Counted from the stretch's first letter, positions 1 to 7,354 are shown. The stretch: 15,805 nt of DNA from DATMXS01 sp050260275 (GCA_050260275.1 JBLNBX010000204.1:1-15805); one strand, 5' to 3'. A program made the numbers and translations. The notes: generated from the letters alone by a model not told the origin.

Positions 1-1743
1 GAGGCCGCCGCGCATCCCGAGCCGTACGTGACCGTAAACCTCGAGGCGGAGTTCCGGTCGCCGCGCTACCGCACATTTAAGATGCCCGGCTTCTGGGACG
101 GCGGCCGCGGCATGGTGATCCGCTTCACGCCCACCGACCCAGGCGAGTGGGTGTTCCGCATCAGCAGCAACATCGCGAGGTTCGATGGAAAGGAACTGAC
201 GTTCACCGCCACCCCGTCCGACTCGCCGGGTTTCATCGAGCCTGCCAACGTGCATCACTGGGCGCTGGTGGACGACCTCAAGAAGACGCCGCACCTGTGG
301 ATGGGCGATACCGTGCTCACCTTCCCGTTTATCGACCGGGCGGTGTTCGAGCAGGTAGTCAATAAGCGCGCTGAGCAGAAGTTCAATCACATCCGGGGCG
401 TGATCATCTCCCGCGACCGCACTAGTTTCCCCGAGCGCAACCGCCCGGATCCGGCGGTCTTCCGCGAACTGGACGACCGCATACGCTACATGAACGCGAA
501 GGGCATCATCGCGGACCTCGTCCTCGGGTGGGACGGCAACCACCTGGCGGAGTTGTTCCCAGAGCGCGAGCAGCGCGAGAGGTACATCAGGTATGCGGTG
601 GCGCGGTACGCGGCATTCCATATCACCTGGCAGGGCGTGGAGCGCTTCGAGGAATACACGGACGGCCGCGCGCTGCTGAAGGAAATCGGCGGCCTGCTGA
701 AGAAGCTCGACCCGTACCAGCACCCGCGCTCGACGAGCACCGCCGAAACGTCCTCGCCGCTGCTCGGCGACGAGTGGATGAATTACGTGAGCTACCAATC
801 ATCCGACGACAACATCGGCGGCATCGAGCATCAGTTGTATGCGGTGCCTTTTGTGAACCTCGGCTTTGCGCGCGAGGACAGCGGGGCGGGGCGAACCGGC
901 CCGGACGAGGTGGACACAAACGAGTTCAGGCGCAGGCTCTGGAACGCGACGATGAACGGGCAGTCGCCGTACTTCGCCAACACGGGCACCTGGGGCGGCG
1001 GGGGCGCGAACGTGAATCCCGAGTACCTGGACTCGCCCGGCGCGAAGCAGATGACGGTGTGGTACAACTTTTTCTCCCGCACGCGGTTCTGGGAACTGGA
1101 GCCGTACTTCGACGTGGACGGCGGGCGCGCTATCGCGCTGCAGCGCCCGCGCGAGGAATCGCCTGAAGGCATCGAGTACATCGTTTACGTCGAGAACCCC
1201 GGGCCGGTGGAGATCGTGCTGCCGAGGCACTCGTACGACATCGCGTGGTTCAACCCGGTGGACGGAACCTACATCAAGGTGAAAGGCTTCAAAGCGGACC
1301 GCTGGATGGGCGAGCCGCCTAATAAGGAACACGACTGGGTGCTGCACATCTCGCGCGAGGGCCGTAAAGAGGGACTACGGTCTTACAAGTTCGAGTCGCG
1401 CGCGATCATCATGCAGGAGATCGAGCAGAACCCCACGCGCGCCCCGTTCGAGATCACCGAGCCGGCCGGCCAGGAAATCTCCGTCTCCAATCCGCCGGCA
1501 TACGCCGTGAGCCTTACGCGTGAATCGCGCGCCACGCGCTCGATGATGTACCTGTGGATCGGCGAGGTGGCGGGCGAAGAGGGGCAGTACTATCGCGTGA
1601 TCGGCACGGGAAGGAAAGGCATCTTCAAGCTGAGCCATCGTGAGGGGCGCAGCTATCCGGCCCCGCTAACGGTCCGGCTGTACGGGATGAACGCGAACGG
1701 CAAGGTGTACTCGCTGGTTCGGGTTTGGAGCCTGACGAAGTAG
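1..1743 (+). CDS. DUF5060/DUF4038 glycoside hydrolase-like protein, 5' truncated
   Basis: Probable carbohydrate-active enzyme of the apiosidase-like (GH140-related) group. The reading frame is open to the window edge, and the first visible residues are already inside a DUF5060-type beta-sandwich (motifs PGFWDGG and FTPTDPGEWVFR). The GTG at 28 is therefore unlikely to be the true start, and a signal peptide would lie outside the window. A DUF4038-like TIM-barrel follows, from about LWMGDTVLTFPF to the NTGTWGGGG region. The C-terminal part (from about FWELEPYFDVDGG) looks like the beta domain often annotated as a putative collagen-binding domain, with a further Ig/FN3-like tail. Candidate acidic residues lie in ITWQGVERFEE and in FAREDSGAG, but I cannot assign the catalytic pair. 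The substrate is unknown. It ends 10 bp before tsaB, so the two may be co-transcribed although functionally unrelated. Confidence 0.8.
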   Translation, partial: EAAAHPEPYVTVNLEAEFRSPRYRTFKMPGFWDGGRGMVIRFTPTDPGEWVFRISSNIARFDGKELTFTATPSDSPGFIEPANVHHWALVDDLKKTPHLWMGDTVLTFPFIDRAVFEQVVNKRAEQKFNHIRGVIISRDRTSFPERNRPDPAVFRELDDRIRYMNAKGIIADLVLGWDGNHLAELFPEREQRERYIRYAVARYAAFHITWQGVERFEEYTDGRALLKEIGGLLKKLDPYQHPRSTSTAETSSPLLGDEWMNYVSYQSSDDNIGGIEHQLYAVPFVNLGFAREDSGAGRTGPDEVDTNEFRRRLWNATMNGQSPYFANTGTWGGGGANVNPEYLDSPGAKQMTVWYNFFSRTRFWELEPYFDVDGGRAIALQRPREESPEGIEYIVYVENPGPVEIVLPRHSYDIAWFNPVDGTYIKVKGFKADRWMGEPPNKEHDWVLHISREGRKEGLRSYKFESRAIIMQEIEQNPTRAPFEITEPAGQEISVSNPPAYAVSLTRESRATRSMMYLWIGEVAGEEGQYYRVIGTGRKGIFKLSHREGRSYPAPLTVRLYGMNANGKVYSLVRVWSLTK

Positions 1744-1753
1744 GCCGGGGCCG

Positions 1754-2410
1754 ATGCGGATACTCGCGATCGACACCACGGCCACGTTCGGCAGCATAGC
1801 CGCAGTCGAGAACGGTGCGGTTGTAGCCGAGTCGCTCCTGCACTCGCCCGAAGGATTCGGCTCGTCCCTGTTCGGGCACATGCGCGCACTGCTTGACCGC
1901 GCCGGGTGGAAGCTCGATTCCATCGATTGCTTTGCGGCAGCGGCCGGACCGGGATCGTTCACCGGGGTGCGCGTCGGTATGGCGGCGGCGAAAGGGCTGG
2001 CCGAGGCGCTGGGAAAGCGCGCCGCGGCGGTTTCGAACCTTCAGGCGGTGGCGAGCTTCGGCGAGGGGCCGCTGCGAGCGGCGGTGCTGGATGCCCGGCG
2101 CGGGCAGGTCTACGGCGCCGTGTACGATTCATCGCTGAAACTGGTAACCCCCGAGGTCGTCGCACGGTTTCCGGAGTGGCTGGCGACGCTGCCGGACGGG
2201 GATATCCAGTTCCTCTCGACGGATTTCTCGCCGTTCAGACCGGCGCTGGCGGGCACGCGTTTTGAGCGGGCGCAGGTGCTGGACGTACCGCGGGCGCTGG
2301 CGGCGGCGGTGGGCAAGATCGCGGAGTCGCGCGGGTGCGCGGACGCGGCGGCGATCGATGCGAACTACGTCCGGCGCTCCGACGCAGAGCTGTTCTGGCG
2401 GGACAAGTAG
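1754..2410 (+). CDS. tsaB: tRNA threonylcarbamoyladenosine biosynthesis protein TsaB
   Basis: TsaB (YeaZ) is an ASKHA-fold scaffold that binds TsaD and TsaE to make the t6A modification at position 37 of ANN-decoding tRNAs in the cytoplasm. The 218-residue protein opens with the family signature MRILAIDTTA and carries AAAGPGSFTGVRVG at residues 62-75. This is the conserved TsaB core, with the metal/ATP-binding residues of TsaD absent as expected. The C-terminus (YVRRSDAEL) is also typical. The ATG at 1754 is the first in frame after the upstream stop, 10 bp away, and gives the canonical N-terminus; the ribosome site is weak (GGGGCC). In many bacteria rimI follows tsaB, but here a repeat-rich non-coding stretch follows, so tsaB is probably the last gene of its transcript. 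Confidence 0.95.
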   Translation: MRILAIDTTATFGSIAAVENGAVVAESLLHSPEGFGSSLFGHMRALLDRAGWKLDSIDCFAAAAGPGSFTGVRVGMAAAKGLAEALGKRAAAVSNLQAVASFGEGPLRAAVLDARRGQVYGAVYDSSLKLVTPEVVARFPEWLATLPDGDIQFLSTDFSPFRPALAGTRFERAQVLDVPRALAAAVGKIAESRGCADAAAIDANYVRRSDAELFWRDK

Positions 2411-2446
2411 CGGGGCTAAATGAGGTTCCGCAGTGTCAATGCGCGC

Positions 2447-2589
2447 GGCCCTGCGCAGGCTCAAGCTCGCCCCAGGGTGCTCCGATGGCTTAGCCACAGG
2501 CTATTCGCTTTCGCTCTTCCGGGCTTTGCATGGGCTCTTGAGCCCCGGCAGGGGCGGCAGAAAGTAGCCCACGGCGCAAGCCGTCGGGA
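2447..2589. repeat. BIME-like palindromic repeat, copy A
   Basis: An imperfect inverted pair. The left arm starts with CCGATGGCTTAGCCACAGGC at 2482, and the reverse complement of the right arm (2561-2588) reads CCCGACGGCTTGCGCCGTGG and continues GCTACTTT. Each arm itself contains a small palindrome around GGCTT...GCC. The 49 bases at 2447-2495 match 12951-13000 at about 42 of 50 aligned positions, so this is a dispersed element. The layout resembles two REP sequences in opposite orientation (BIME), which in other bacteria are mobilised by RAYT transposases. No RAYT gene lies in the window. Short open frames here (2420-2629) have no protein character. Confidence 0.65.
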
Positions 2590-2620
2590 TCTCGGTATTT
2601 CGAGAACAAGCTCCCGGATG

Positions 2621-2671
2621 GGGGCGTAAGACTTTGGCCCGGTAATGTGCTCAGACCCGTTCTTACGCCCC
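2621..2671. repeat. 11-bp perfect inverted repeat between the two BIME-like units
   Basis: GGGGCGTAAGA at 2621-2631 is the exact reverse complement of TCTTACGCCCC at 2661-2671, with a 29-base loop. It lies between repeat copies A and B and may be part of one composite element. It could also act as a terminator downstream of tsaB, although no U-tract follows. Confidence 0.5.
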
Positions 2672-2699
2672 TTTCAGGGGCTGCCTGGATTGGCTCGGG

Positions 2700-2805
2700 T
2701 GTCCCATGGCTTACGCCATGGGCTATTCTCTTTCGCCCTGCCGGGCTTTGTTCCGGATTTTGCAGCCGCGGAGAAAGGGCAATAGAAAGTGGAACACGGC
2801 GCAGC
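2700..2805. repeat. BIME-like palindromic repeat, copy B
   Basis: The left arm holds the perfect palindrome CCCATGGC-TTAC-GCCATGGG (2703-2722), followed by a GCTATTCTCTTTCGCC-type tail. The right arm, read on the minus strand from about 2803 to 2768, repeats the order GCGCCGTG...CTATTGCCCTTTCTCC. The left arm is clearly the same element as copy A at 2482-2528 (shared ATGGCTTA, GGCTATTC and TTCGC, ending CCGGGCTTTG). Two tandem units of an inverted pair suggest amplification of a REP-type element next to tsaB. Confidence 0.65.
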
Positions 2806-3083
2806 AGTTGCGTTGCGTGCTGGCGTCGGCACGCCGGGCCGCAGAGGCGTCAGAGCCAAAGCCGATTGGTTTTCCCGAGAACGGCCAGATTCGGGTCGGG
2901 GCTCCTATCACGCACTGCTTCAGCCCCTGAATCTTCAAGCGCAATCGATCACAGCAAGCCGCAGCGTGCACGGCGGAATCTCCGCCGCGAGTCGAATCCA
3001 CTCCCTGAAAGAGCCTGCGCGCCTGTTTCCACCGCCTCGCAAACCGTTCACGCCGGCTCCGGGCGCTAGAATGGGCTAGTAGT
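2806..3083. other. Non-coding spacer upstream of the hydrolase/NamZ fusion
   Basis: No credible gene is seen. It contains one perfect short hairpin, CGGCGGA (2971-2977) paired with TCCGCCG (2981-2987), and ends in a -10-like hexamer before the ATG at 3084. Open frames spanning 2647-3079 read as low-conservation Arg/Ser/Pro-rich peptides that run through the repeats, so I left them out. Confidence 0.6.
3067..3072 (+). promoter_or_regulatory. Candidate -10 element (TAGAAT) for the hydrolase/NamZ fusion gene
   Basis: TAGAAT in the context GCGCTAGAATGGG lies 11 nt before the ATG at 3084. The transcript would then start about 5 nt before the start codon, so translation would be nearly leaderless. 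No convincing -35 is visible at 16-18 bp. The same hexamer with the same 11-nt spacing occurs before the symporter gene starting at 8796. Confidence 0.4.
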
Positions 3084-5441
3084 ATGGATTTCAGCCGCCG
3101 TTGCATCTTGGCTGGGCTTGCTTTAGCGCCCGGCATGGCGGAAACTGCCCCCCACACGCAAAACCAACGAACTGGGGCCTTCTCCGCTGCTCACAAGCTC
3201 GACGCCATCATCCACGAGGCTATTGCCGACGATGAGATCCCCGGCGCAGTGGTCGTGGTCGGACATCGAGGCCACATCCTCCACCGCAAGGCGTACGGCT
3301 TCCGCGCACTCGAGCCGAAAACCGAGCTCATGACGCTCGACACCATCTTCGACGTCGCTTCGCTCACCAAGGTGGTCGTCACCACGGCGTGCATAATGAA
3401 GCTTTTCGAAGACGGGAAGGTCCGCATCAACGACCGTGTAACCCGGTACCTGCCCGAGTTCCAGAGTGGCCGCAGCAACATCACCGTCCGCGCGCTGCTC
3501 ACGCACTTCTCCGGGCTTCGCCCCGATCTCGATCTGAAGCCTGCCTGGAGCGGCTACGCCACCGGCGTGAAACTCGCCCTGGTGGACAAGCCCCAGGATC
3601 CGCCGGGCGTGAAGTTCACCTACAGCGACATCAACTTCATTCTGCTTGGCGAGATCGTGCGCAAGGTAGCAGACGTCCCGCTGCCCGAGTTCGCCCGCAC
3701 CCACATCTTCACGCCGCTCGGCATGCGGACCGCGATGTTCAACCCTCCGGCGTCTCTGCGGCCGCGCATCGCCCCAACGGAGCGCATAGGGCGCGAGATA
3801 CTGCGCGGCGTGGTTCACGACACCACCACCCGCTACATGGGCGGCGTCGCCGGACACGCTGGCCTGTTCGCGAGCGCGGATGACCTCACCCACTTCGCCC
3901 AAATGATGCTCGGGCACGGCGTGTTCAGAGGCCACCGGATATTTCGGGCGGCGACGATCGAAAAGTTCACGACTCCGCAGTCTCCCCCGGACCAGCCCGT
4001 GCTTCGCGGGCTCGGATGGGACATCGATTCGCCGCTTTCGGGAAATCGCGGCGAGCTGTTCCCCATCGGCTCCTACGGGCACACCGGTTTCACGGGAACC
4101 TCGCTTTGGATCGACCCGGTTTCTGAGACGTTCGTAATTCTGCTCACCAACCCCGTGCATCCGCGGCCGCGGCCGGCGATCACGAGCCTGCGCGCGCGCG
4201 TCGCCACGGCGAGCGCTGCCGCCATAGGCATCGCGAGGCCCGGCATCGCGATCACCGGCTACAACGAGGCTCTGATCGGCGCGGGCGGCCGGCGCGTGGT
4301 GCACCGCAACGGGAAAACGCTTACCGGGCTTGACGTGCTGGCGAAGGAGAAGTTTGCGCGATTCGCGAAGCTGCGCATCGGGCTCATCACCAACCACACC
4401 GGCCTGGACCGCTCCGGCGCGCGCAACGTGGACATCATGCGGGCAGCGGGGGTCAACCTCAGGGCCCTGTTTTCCCCGGAGCACGGCATCGCCGGCCGCG
4501 AGGACAGGGAGATTGCCGACGGCAAGGACGCCGCCACCGGCCTGCCTGTGTGGAGCCTCTACGGCGCGAACCAGAGGCCGACTCCGGAGATGCTTTCCGG
4601 ACTCGACGCCCTGGTATTCGACATCCAGGATATCGGCACGCGCTTCTACACCTACATAACCACCATGGCCTACGCCATAGAGGAAGCAGCCAAGAGGCGC
4701 ATGCCCTTCTGGGTGCTCGACCGGCCAAACCCCATCACGGGCGTGCACATCGAAGGCCCCATACTCGATGCGGACCTGCTCTCCTTCACCGGCTACGAGC
4801 CGATGCCGTTGCGGCACGGCCTCACCGTTGGCGAACTGGCGCGATTCTTCAACGCCAGACGCAAACTGGGCGCTGACCTTCGCGTGGTGAAGATGGAGGA
4901 TTGGCAACGCGGCGATTGGTTTGACTCCACCGGCCTCTGCTGGGTGGACCCTTCGCCCAACATGCGCTCGCTGCCGGCAGCGCTGCTTTACCCCGGGGTA
5001 GCGATGCTTGAGGGTTCTAAAAACTACTCGGTCGGCCGGGGCACGCCCGCGCCCTTCGAGCAGATCGGGGCCGAGTGGATCTCAGGCCAGGAACTAGCAG
5101 CCGAGCTGAACAGCCGGCACATCCCCGGCATCCGGTTCTACCCCACGCGCTTCACGCCGGACGCGACACCGCTCGCAGGTAAAAGCCTCGAAGGCGTAAG
5201 GTTCGTGATAACCGAACGCGAGGCGTTCCGCAGCGCGCGGCTGGGTATTGAAATCGCTTCGGCGATTCTGCGCCTGTATCCGGGAAAGCTGAACCTGGAC
5301 GAGAACCTCCGCCTGATCGGAAACCGCCGTACGCTCGAACTGCTAAAAAAGGGAGAAGATCCTCGGTTGATAGAAGAGGATTGGGAGGAGGGGCTGAAAG
5401 CGTTCACCGCCGCGGTGCGCGAGTACCGCCTTTACCGCTAA
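3084..5441 (+). CDS. Serine hydrolase (beta-lactamase-like)/DUF1343 NamZ-type exo-N-acetylmuramidase fusion
   Basis: A 785-residue two-domain protein. The N-terminus SRRCILAGLALA resembles a Tat/Sec export signal. Residues about 36-365 form a class C beta-lactamase/esterase-like domain with the three active-site motifs: S93-L-T-K96, Y180-S-D and H333-T-G. Residues about 405-785 are DUF1343, now known as the NamZ (GH171) exo-beta-N-acetylmuramidase family. Its hallmarks are SPEHG (464-468), FDIQDIGTRFYTY (512-524), LDRPNP (545-550), PSPNMRSL (623-630) and SVGRGTPAPFE (649-659). E466 is a candidate catalytic residue. In Bacillus, NamZ (ybbC) and a beta-lactamase-fold protein (ybbE, AmiE) are separate neighbours in the MurNAc-salvage operon; here the two activities appear fused. 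The likely role is release of MurNAc from peptidoglycan fragments outside the cytoplasm. The first domain could be an esterase or amidase, and its substrate is not shown by sequence. Confidence 0.88.
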   Translation: MDFSRRCILAGLALAPGMAETAPHTQNQRTGAFSAAHKLDAIIHEAIADDEIPGAVVVVGHRGHILHRKAYGFRALEPKTELMTLDTIFDVASLTKVVVTTACIMKLFEDGKVRINDRVTRYLPEFQSGRSNITVRALLTHFSGLRPDLDLKPAWSGYATGVKLALVDKPQDPPGVKFTYSDINFILLGEIVRKVADVPLPEFARTHIFTPLGMRTAMFNPPASLRPRIAPTERIGREILRGVVHDTTTRYMGGVAGHAGLFASADDLTHFAQMMLGHGVFRGHRIFRAATIEKFTTPQSPPDQPVLRGLGWDIDSPLSGNRGELFPIGSYGHTGFTGTSLWIDPVSETFVILLTNPVHPRPRPAITSLRARVATASAAAIGIARPGIAITGYNEALIGAGGRRVVHRNGKTLTGLDVLAKEKFARFAKLRIGLITNHTGLDRSGARNVDIMRAAGVNLRALFSPEHGIAGREDREIADGKDAATGLPVWSLYGANQRPTPEMLSGLDALVFDIQDIGTRFYTYITTMAYAIEEAAKRRMPFWVLDRPNPITGVHIEGPILDADLLSFTGYEPMPLRHGLTVGELARFFNARRKLGADLRVVKMEDWQRGDWFDSTGLCWVDPSPNMRSLPAALLYPGVAMLEGSKNYSVGRGTPAPFEQIGAEWISGQELAAELNSRHIPGIRFYPTRFTPDATPLAGKSLEGVRFVITEREAFRSARLGIEIASAILRLYPGKLNLDENLRLIGNRRTLELLKKGEDPRLIEEDWEEGLKAFTAAVREYRLYR

Positions 5442-5466
5442 CGCGCGGCGGTCGCCCGGAACCGGA

Positions 5467-5542
5467 CAGGCGCTCCATCCGCCTGCCCGCTCAGCCTCCG
5501 CACGCTTACACGCTCCGCCTGGTGGCGGCATCCCCTCCGGGG
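5467..5542. terminator. Cluster of three short hairpins between convergent genes
   Basis: The 126-bp gap between convergent genes holds three stems in a row: CAGGCG/CGCCTG (5467-5472 with 5480-5485), CCGCC/GGCGG (5515-5519 with 5524-5528) and CCCC/GGGG (5532-5535 with 5539-5542). None is followed by a good U-tract on either strand. Position favours a bidirectional terminator or insulator, but they could equally be degenerate palindromic repeats. Confidence 0.3.
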
Positions 5543-5567
5543 GGCGCCGACGGAGCAATACCCCCTC

Positions 5568-5771
5568 TTACGCTACGGCCGTTTTGGCCGCCGCGGACGT
5601 CTTGTTCTTGCTGCCGAGCGGCCTGCCGCGCTTCTTCGCCATCGACAGCCAGGCCGGTGGACGCCCACGCCGCTTTCCCCGTCCGCGCGCTAACCGCTCC
5701 AGACTGATAATTGCTTCTTCGATCTGCTCGCGCTCTTGCCGCAATTCCGTTAGGATTTTCGCCACATCCAT
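5568..5771 (-). CDS. Small coiled-coil protein with two AT-hook-like RGRP motifs
   Basis: A 67-residue basic protein of unknown function. Residues 2-29 form a heptad-rich helix (VAKILTELRQEREQIEEAI, then ISLERLA) that should dimerise. The C-terminal half is Arg/Lys-rich with two RGRP cores at 35-38 (KRRGRPPAW) and 48-51 (KKRGRPLGSKNK), like AT-hooks that bind the minor groove of AT-rich DNA. This oligomerisation-plus-hook layout recalls H-NS/Lsr2-type nucleoid proteins, though I see no homology to them. I chose the ATG at 5771 because GGAG lies 6 nt upstream (GGAGCGAACC) and the helix begins there. An in-frame start at 5858 would add 29 residues without structural character. I believe similar small proteins occur in other acidobacterial genomes, which is a recollection. 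It lies downstream of the transporter pair, 219 bp from the permease stop, with its own candidate promoter. Confidence 0.7.
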   Translation of the reverse strand: MDVAKILTELRQEREQIEEAIISLERLARGRGKRRGRPPAWLSMAKKRGRPLGSKNKTSAAAKTAVA

Positions 5772-5863
5772 GGTTCGCTCCGGCGTCTGGATTCTCCCTG
5801 CGCCGCCCGGTTCGTTCCGCGATCGGAACAGCGCAGCGTGTTTTTTGGTGATTGTCAACTGCA

Positions 5864-5892
5864 GTAATAGCGCATTTTCGCGGCGGATTCAA
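5864..5892 (-). promoter_or_regulatory. Candidate sigma-70-type promoter for the RGRP mini-protein
   Basis: On the minus strand, TTGAAT (5892-5887) and TATTAC (5869-5864) are separated by exactly 17 bp, matching 4/6 positions of each consensus hexamer. Transcription would start near 5857, leaving a leader of about 86 nt before the ATG at 5771. A perfect palindrome lies just upstream of the -35. Confidence 0.35.
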
Positions 5893-5897
5893 GAGTT

Positions 5898-5917
5898 TTG
5901 TTCTGATTTCAGAACAA
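5898..5917. promoter_or_regulatory. Perfect 20-bp palindrome, operator-like
   Basis: TTGTTCTGA (5898-5906), a 2-bp TT centre, then TCAGAACAA (5909-5917). The arms match at all nine positions. AT-rich flanks in a GC-rich genome and a position 5 bp upstream of a candidate -35 fit a dimeric regulator site for the small RGRP gene. Alternatively it is a hairpin terminating the permease transcript, whose stop lies 73 bp upstream on this strand. Partly complementary flanks (GCGGA at 5882-5887 and TCCGC at 5921-5925) would lengthen such a stem. Confidence 0.45.
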
Positions 5918-5989
5918 GAGTCCGCCACCCTCGGAGAATCCGGCTGCCAATCGAAGCCCCAGGGACCCGTGAGCGACACGTACAGCGTA

Positions 5990-7354
5990 TCACAATTGGC
6001 GGCGCCGCCAATGAAAATAAAAGGGTAATCCCGCAAATATGGCGCACAGACCGAGCAGTGATTCGCGCGGTGATTCCCGCAGGGTGAAGAAGATTACCGC
6101 CGCCGCCCCGAGCAGGAAAAGTACTGGTACCACGGGGTACCAGAGGGTCCGGTACGGGCGGTGCAGATCTGGCCGCTTGTGGCGCAGCACAATCACCGCA
6201 GCCGCGGTCATGCCGTACAACAGCCAGCTCGCGAAAACGACGTAGGTGTAAAGATTTCTGAACTGTCCCGTGAGCACCAGAAGCGACGCCCAAGCCGACA
6301 ACACTATGATGGATACGCCCGGCGTGCCGAAGCGCGGGTGGACGCGCCCAACCGGTTTGAAAAACAGGCCATCGCGGGCCATCGCATAGGGCACCCTCGC
6401 ACCCGCGAGCATTGATCCATTGAGAGCGGCGAATATGGATACCATGGCCGCGATACTCACCGCCGCTGCGCCGCCGCCCGCGAAAATCCTCCCCATCATA
6501 TTCGCCGCTACACGCTCGTTCGAAGCCACGTCCTGCGCCGGCAGCACATAAAAGTACGCCAAATTCGTCAAGACGTAGACCACGATCACGCCCAGAGTGC
6601 CGGCTATCAGCGCGCGCGGAAGGTTCCGCTGCGGGTTGCGGATTTCCGACGAAACCATGCTCACGTTATTCCAGCCGTCGTAGGCCCAAAGTGCGCCGAC
6701 CAGAGCAGCGAAAAACCCCGCCGCGCCCCCCGCTACCGGGATCGACGTTGACAAATTCGCGCCGGAACCCGCTCCGCTGCCCAGCCCGATGACGATAATC
6801 GCTGCGATGAGCCCGACCTTTGCCGCCGTCACCACCACCTGCACTCCGCCCCCGAACTTCACGCCGGCATAATTGACGGCCGCAAGGAGCATGATTATCG
6901 CCATCGCCAGCAGTTGCCCGTACCGGATTTCCAGCGGCGCCCAGCCCGGGCCGATGTTCAGCGGCACGACGCAGGCAATCGTATCGAGGCCAGGGTGAAA
7001 ATTGGCGAGATATAAGAAAAAAGCGCTGGCCATCGATGCGATCGAGCCGCTTTTTGCCACCCACATCTGTGTCCAGCCGTACAGATATCCCCACACCGGC
7101 CCGTACGCCTCGCGCAGGTAAACGTACTCGCCCCCGGCCTCCGGCATCGCCGAGGACAGTTCCGCGTAGGTGAGCGCTCCGAACAGCGACAGCAATCCGC
7201 CGAACACCCAAACGGCGAAAACCATCGACGGCGAGCCGACCTGGCGAATCATATCGTGCGGCACCAGGAATATGCCGCTTCCGATGATCGTGCCGACGAC
7301 AATTGCCGCCGCGCTCCAAACGCCGAGGTCGCGCTTCAGGCCTGTTTCGGCCAT
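5990..7354 (-). CDS. APC-family amino acid permease
   Basis: A 454-residue inner-membrane transporter of the amino acid-polyamine-organocation superfamily, closest in pattern to the LAT/SteT-like exchangers. It shows the TM1 signature GTIIGSGIFLVP near the N-terminus, the TM6-region motif ALWAYDGWNNVSMVSSEIRN with the following PQRNLPRAL, and about 12 hydrophobic segments. The substrate is probably neutral amino acids, but sequence does not fix it. I chose the ATG at 7354 because GGAGAGGAA directly precedes it and the protein then opens with METGLKRDLG-like cytoplasmic sequence (MAETGLKRDLG). The longer frame to 7429 adds 25 residues that lie inside the upstream gene. The start overlaps the 3' end of the SSS symporter gene by 19 bp, so translation of the two is probably coupled. 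Confidence 0.92.
   Translation of the reverse strand: MAETGLKRDLGVWSAAAIVVGTIIGSGIFLVPHDMIRQVGSPSMVFAVWVFGGLLSLFGALTYAELSSAMPEAGGEYVYLREAYGPVWGYLYGWTQMWVAKSGSIASMASAFFLYLANFHPGLDTIACVVPLNIGPGWAPLEIRYGQLLAMAIIMLLAAVNYAGVKFGGGVQVVVTAAKVGLIAAIIVIGLGSGAGSGANLSTSIPVAGGAAGFFAALVGALWAYDGWNNVSMVSSEIRNPQRNLPRALIAGTLGVIVVYVLTNLAYFYVLPAQDVASNERVAANMMGRIFAGGGAAAVSIAAMVSIFAALNGSMLAGARVPYAMARDGLFFKPVGRVHPRFGTPGVSIIVLSAWASLLVLTGQFRNLYTYVVFASWLLYGMTAAAVIVLRHKRPDLHRPYRTLWYPVVPVLFLLGAAAVIFFTLRESPRESLLGLCAIFAGLPFYFHWRRRQL

Noticed and set aside
2985..3007. GAGTCGAATCCACTC, resembling a tRNA T-arm
   Set aside because: The loop lacks the GTTC start, and no D-arm, anticodon arm or acceptor stem can be formed around it.
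2420..3079. Open frames of 69-140 codons between tsaB and the fusion gene
   Set aside because: They translate palindromic repeats, have no conserved-looking segments and no supporting ribosome sites.
3123..4907. A 594-codon open frame on the minus strand inside the hydrolase/NamZ fusion gene
   Set aside because: It is fully antisense to a gene with clear domain motifs, has a composition rich in Arg, Ala, Gly and His, and shows no recognisable domain. Long antisense frames are common in GC-rich genes.
5853..5858. Perfect TTGACA on the minus strand upstream of the RGRP gene
   Set aside because: At 17 bp downstream the sequence is TGCGCT, a poor -10. The TTGAAT-17-TATTAC pair is a better candidate.
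5898..5917. Palindrome as a LexA box
   Set aside because: The half-sites are in the order GTTC-N8-GAAC; the Gram-positive box is GAAC-N4-GTTC and the alphaproteobacterial box is a direct repeat.
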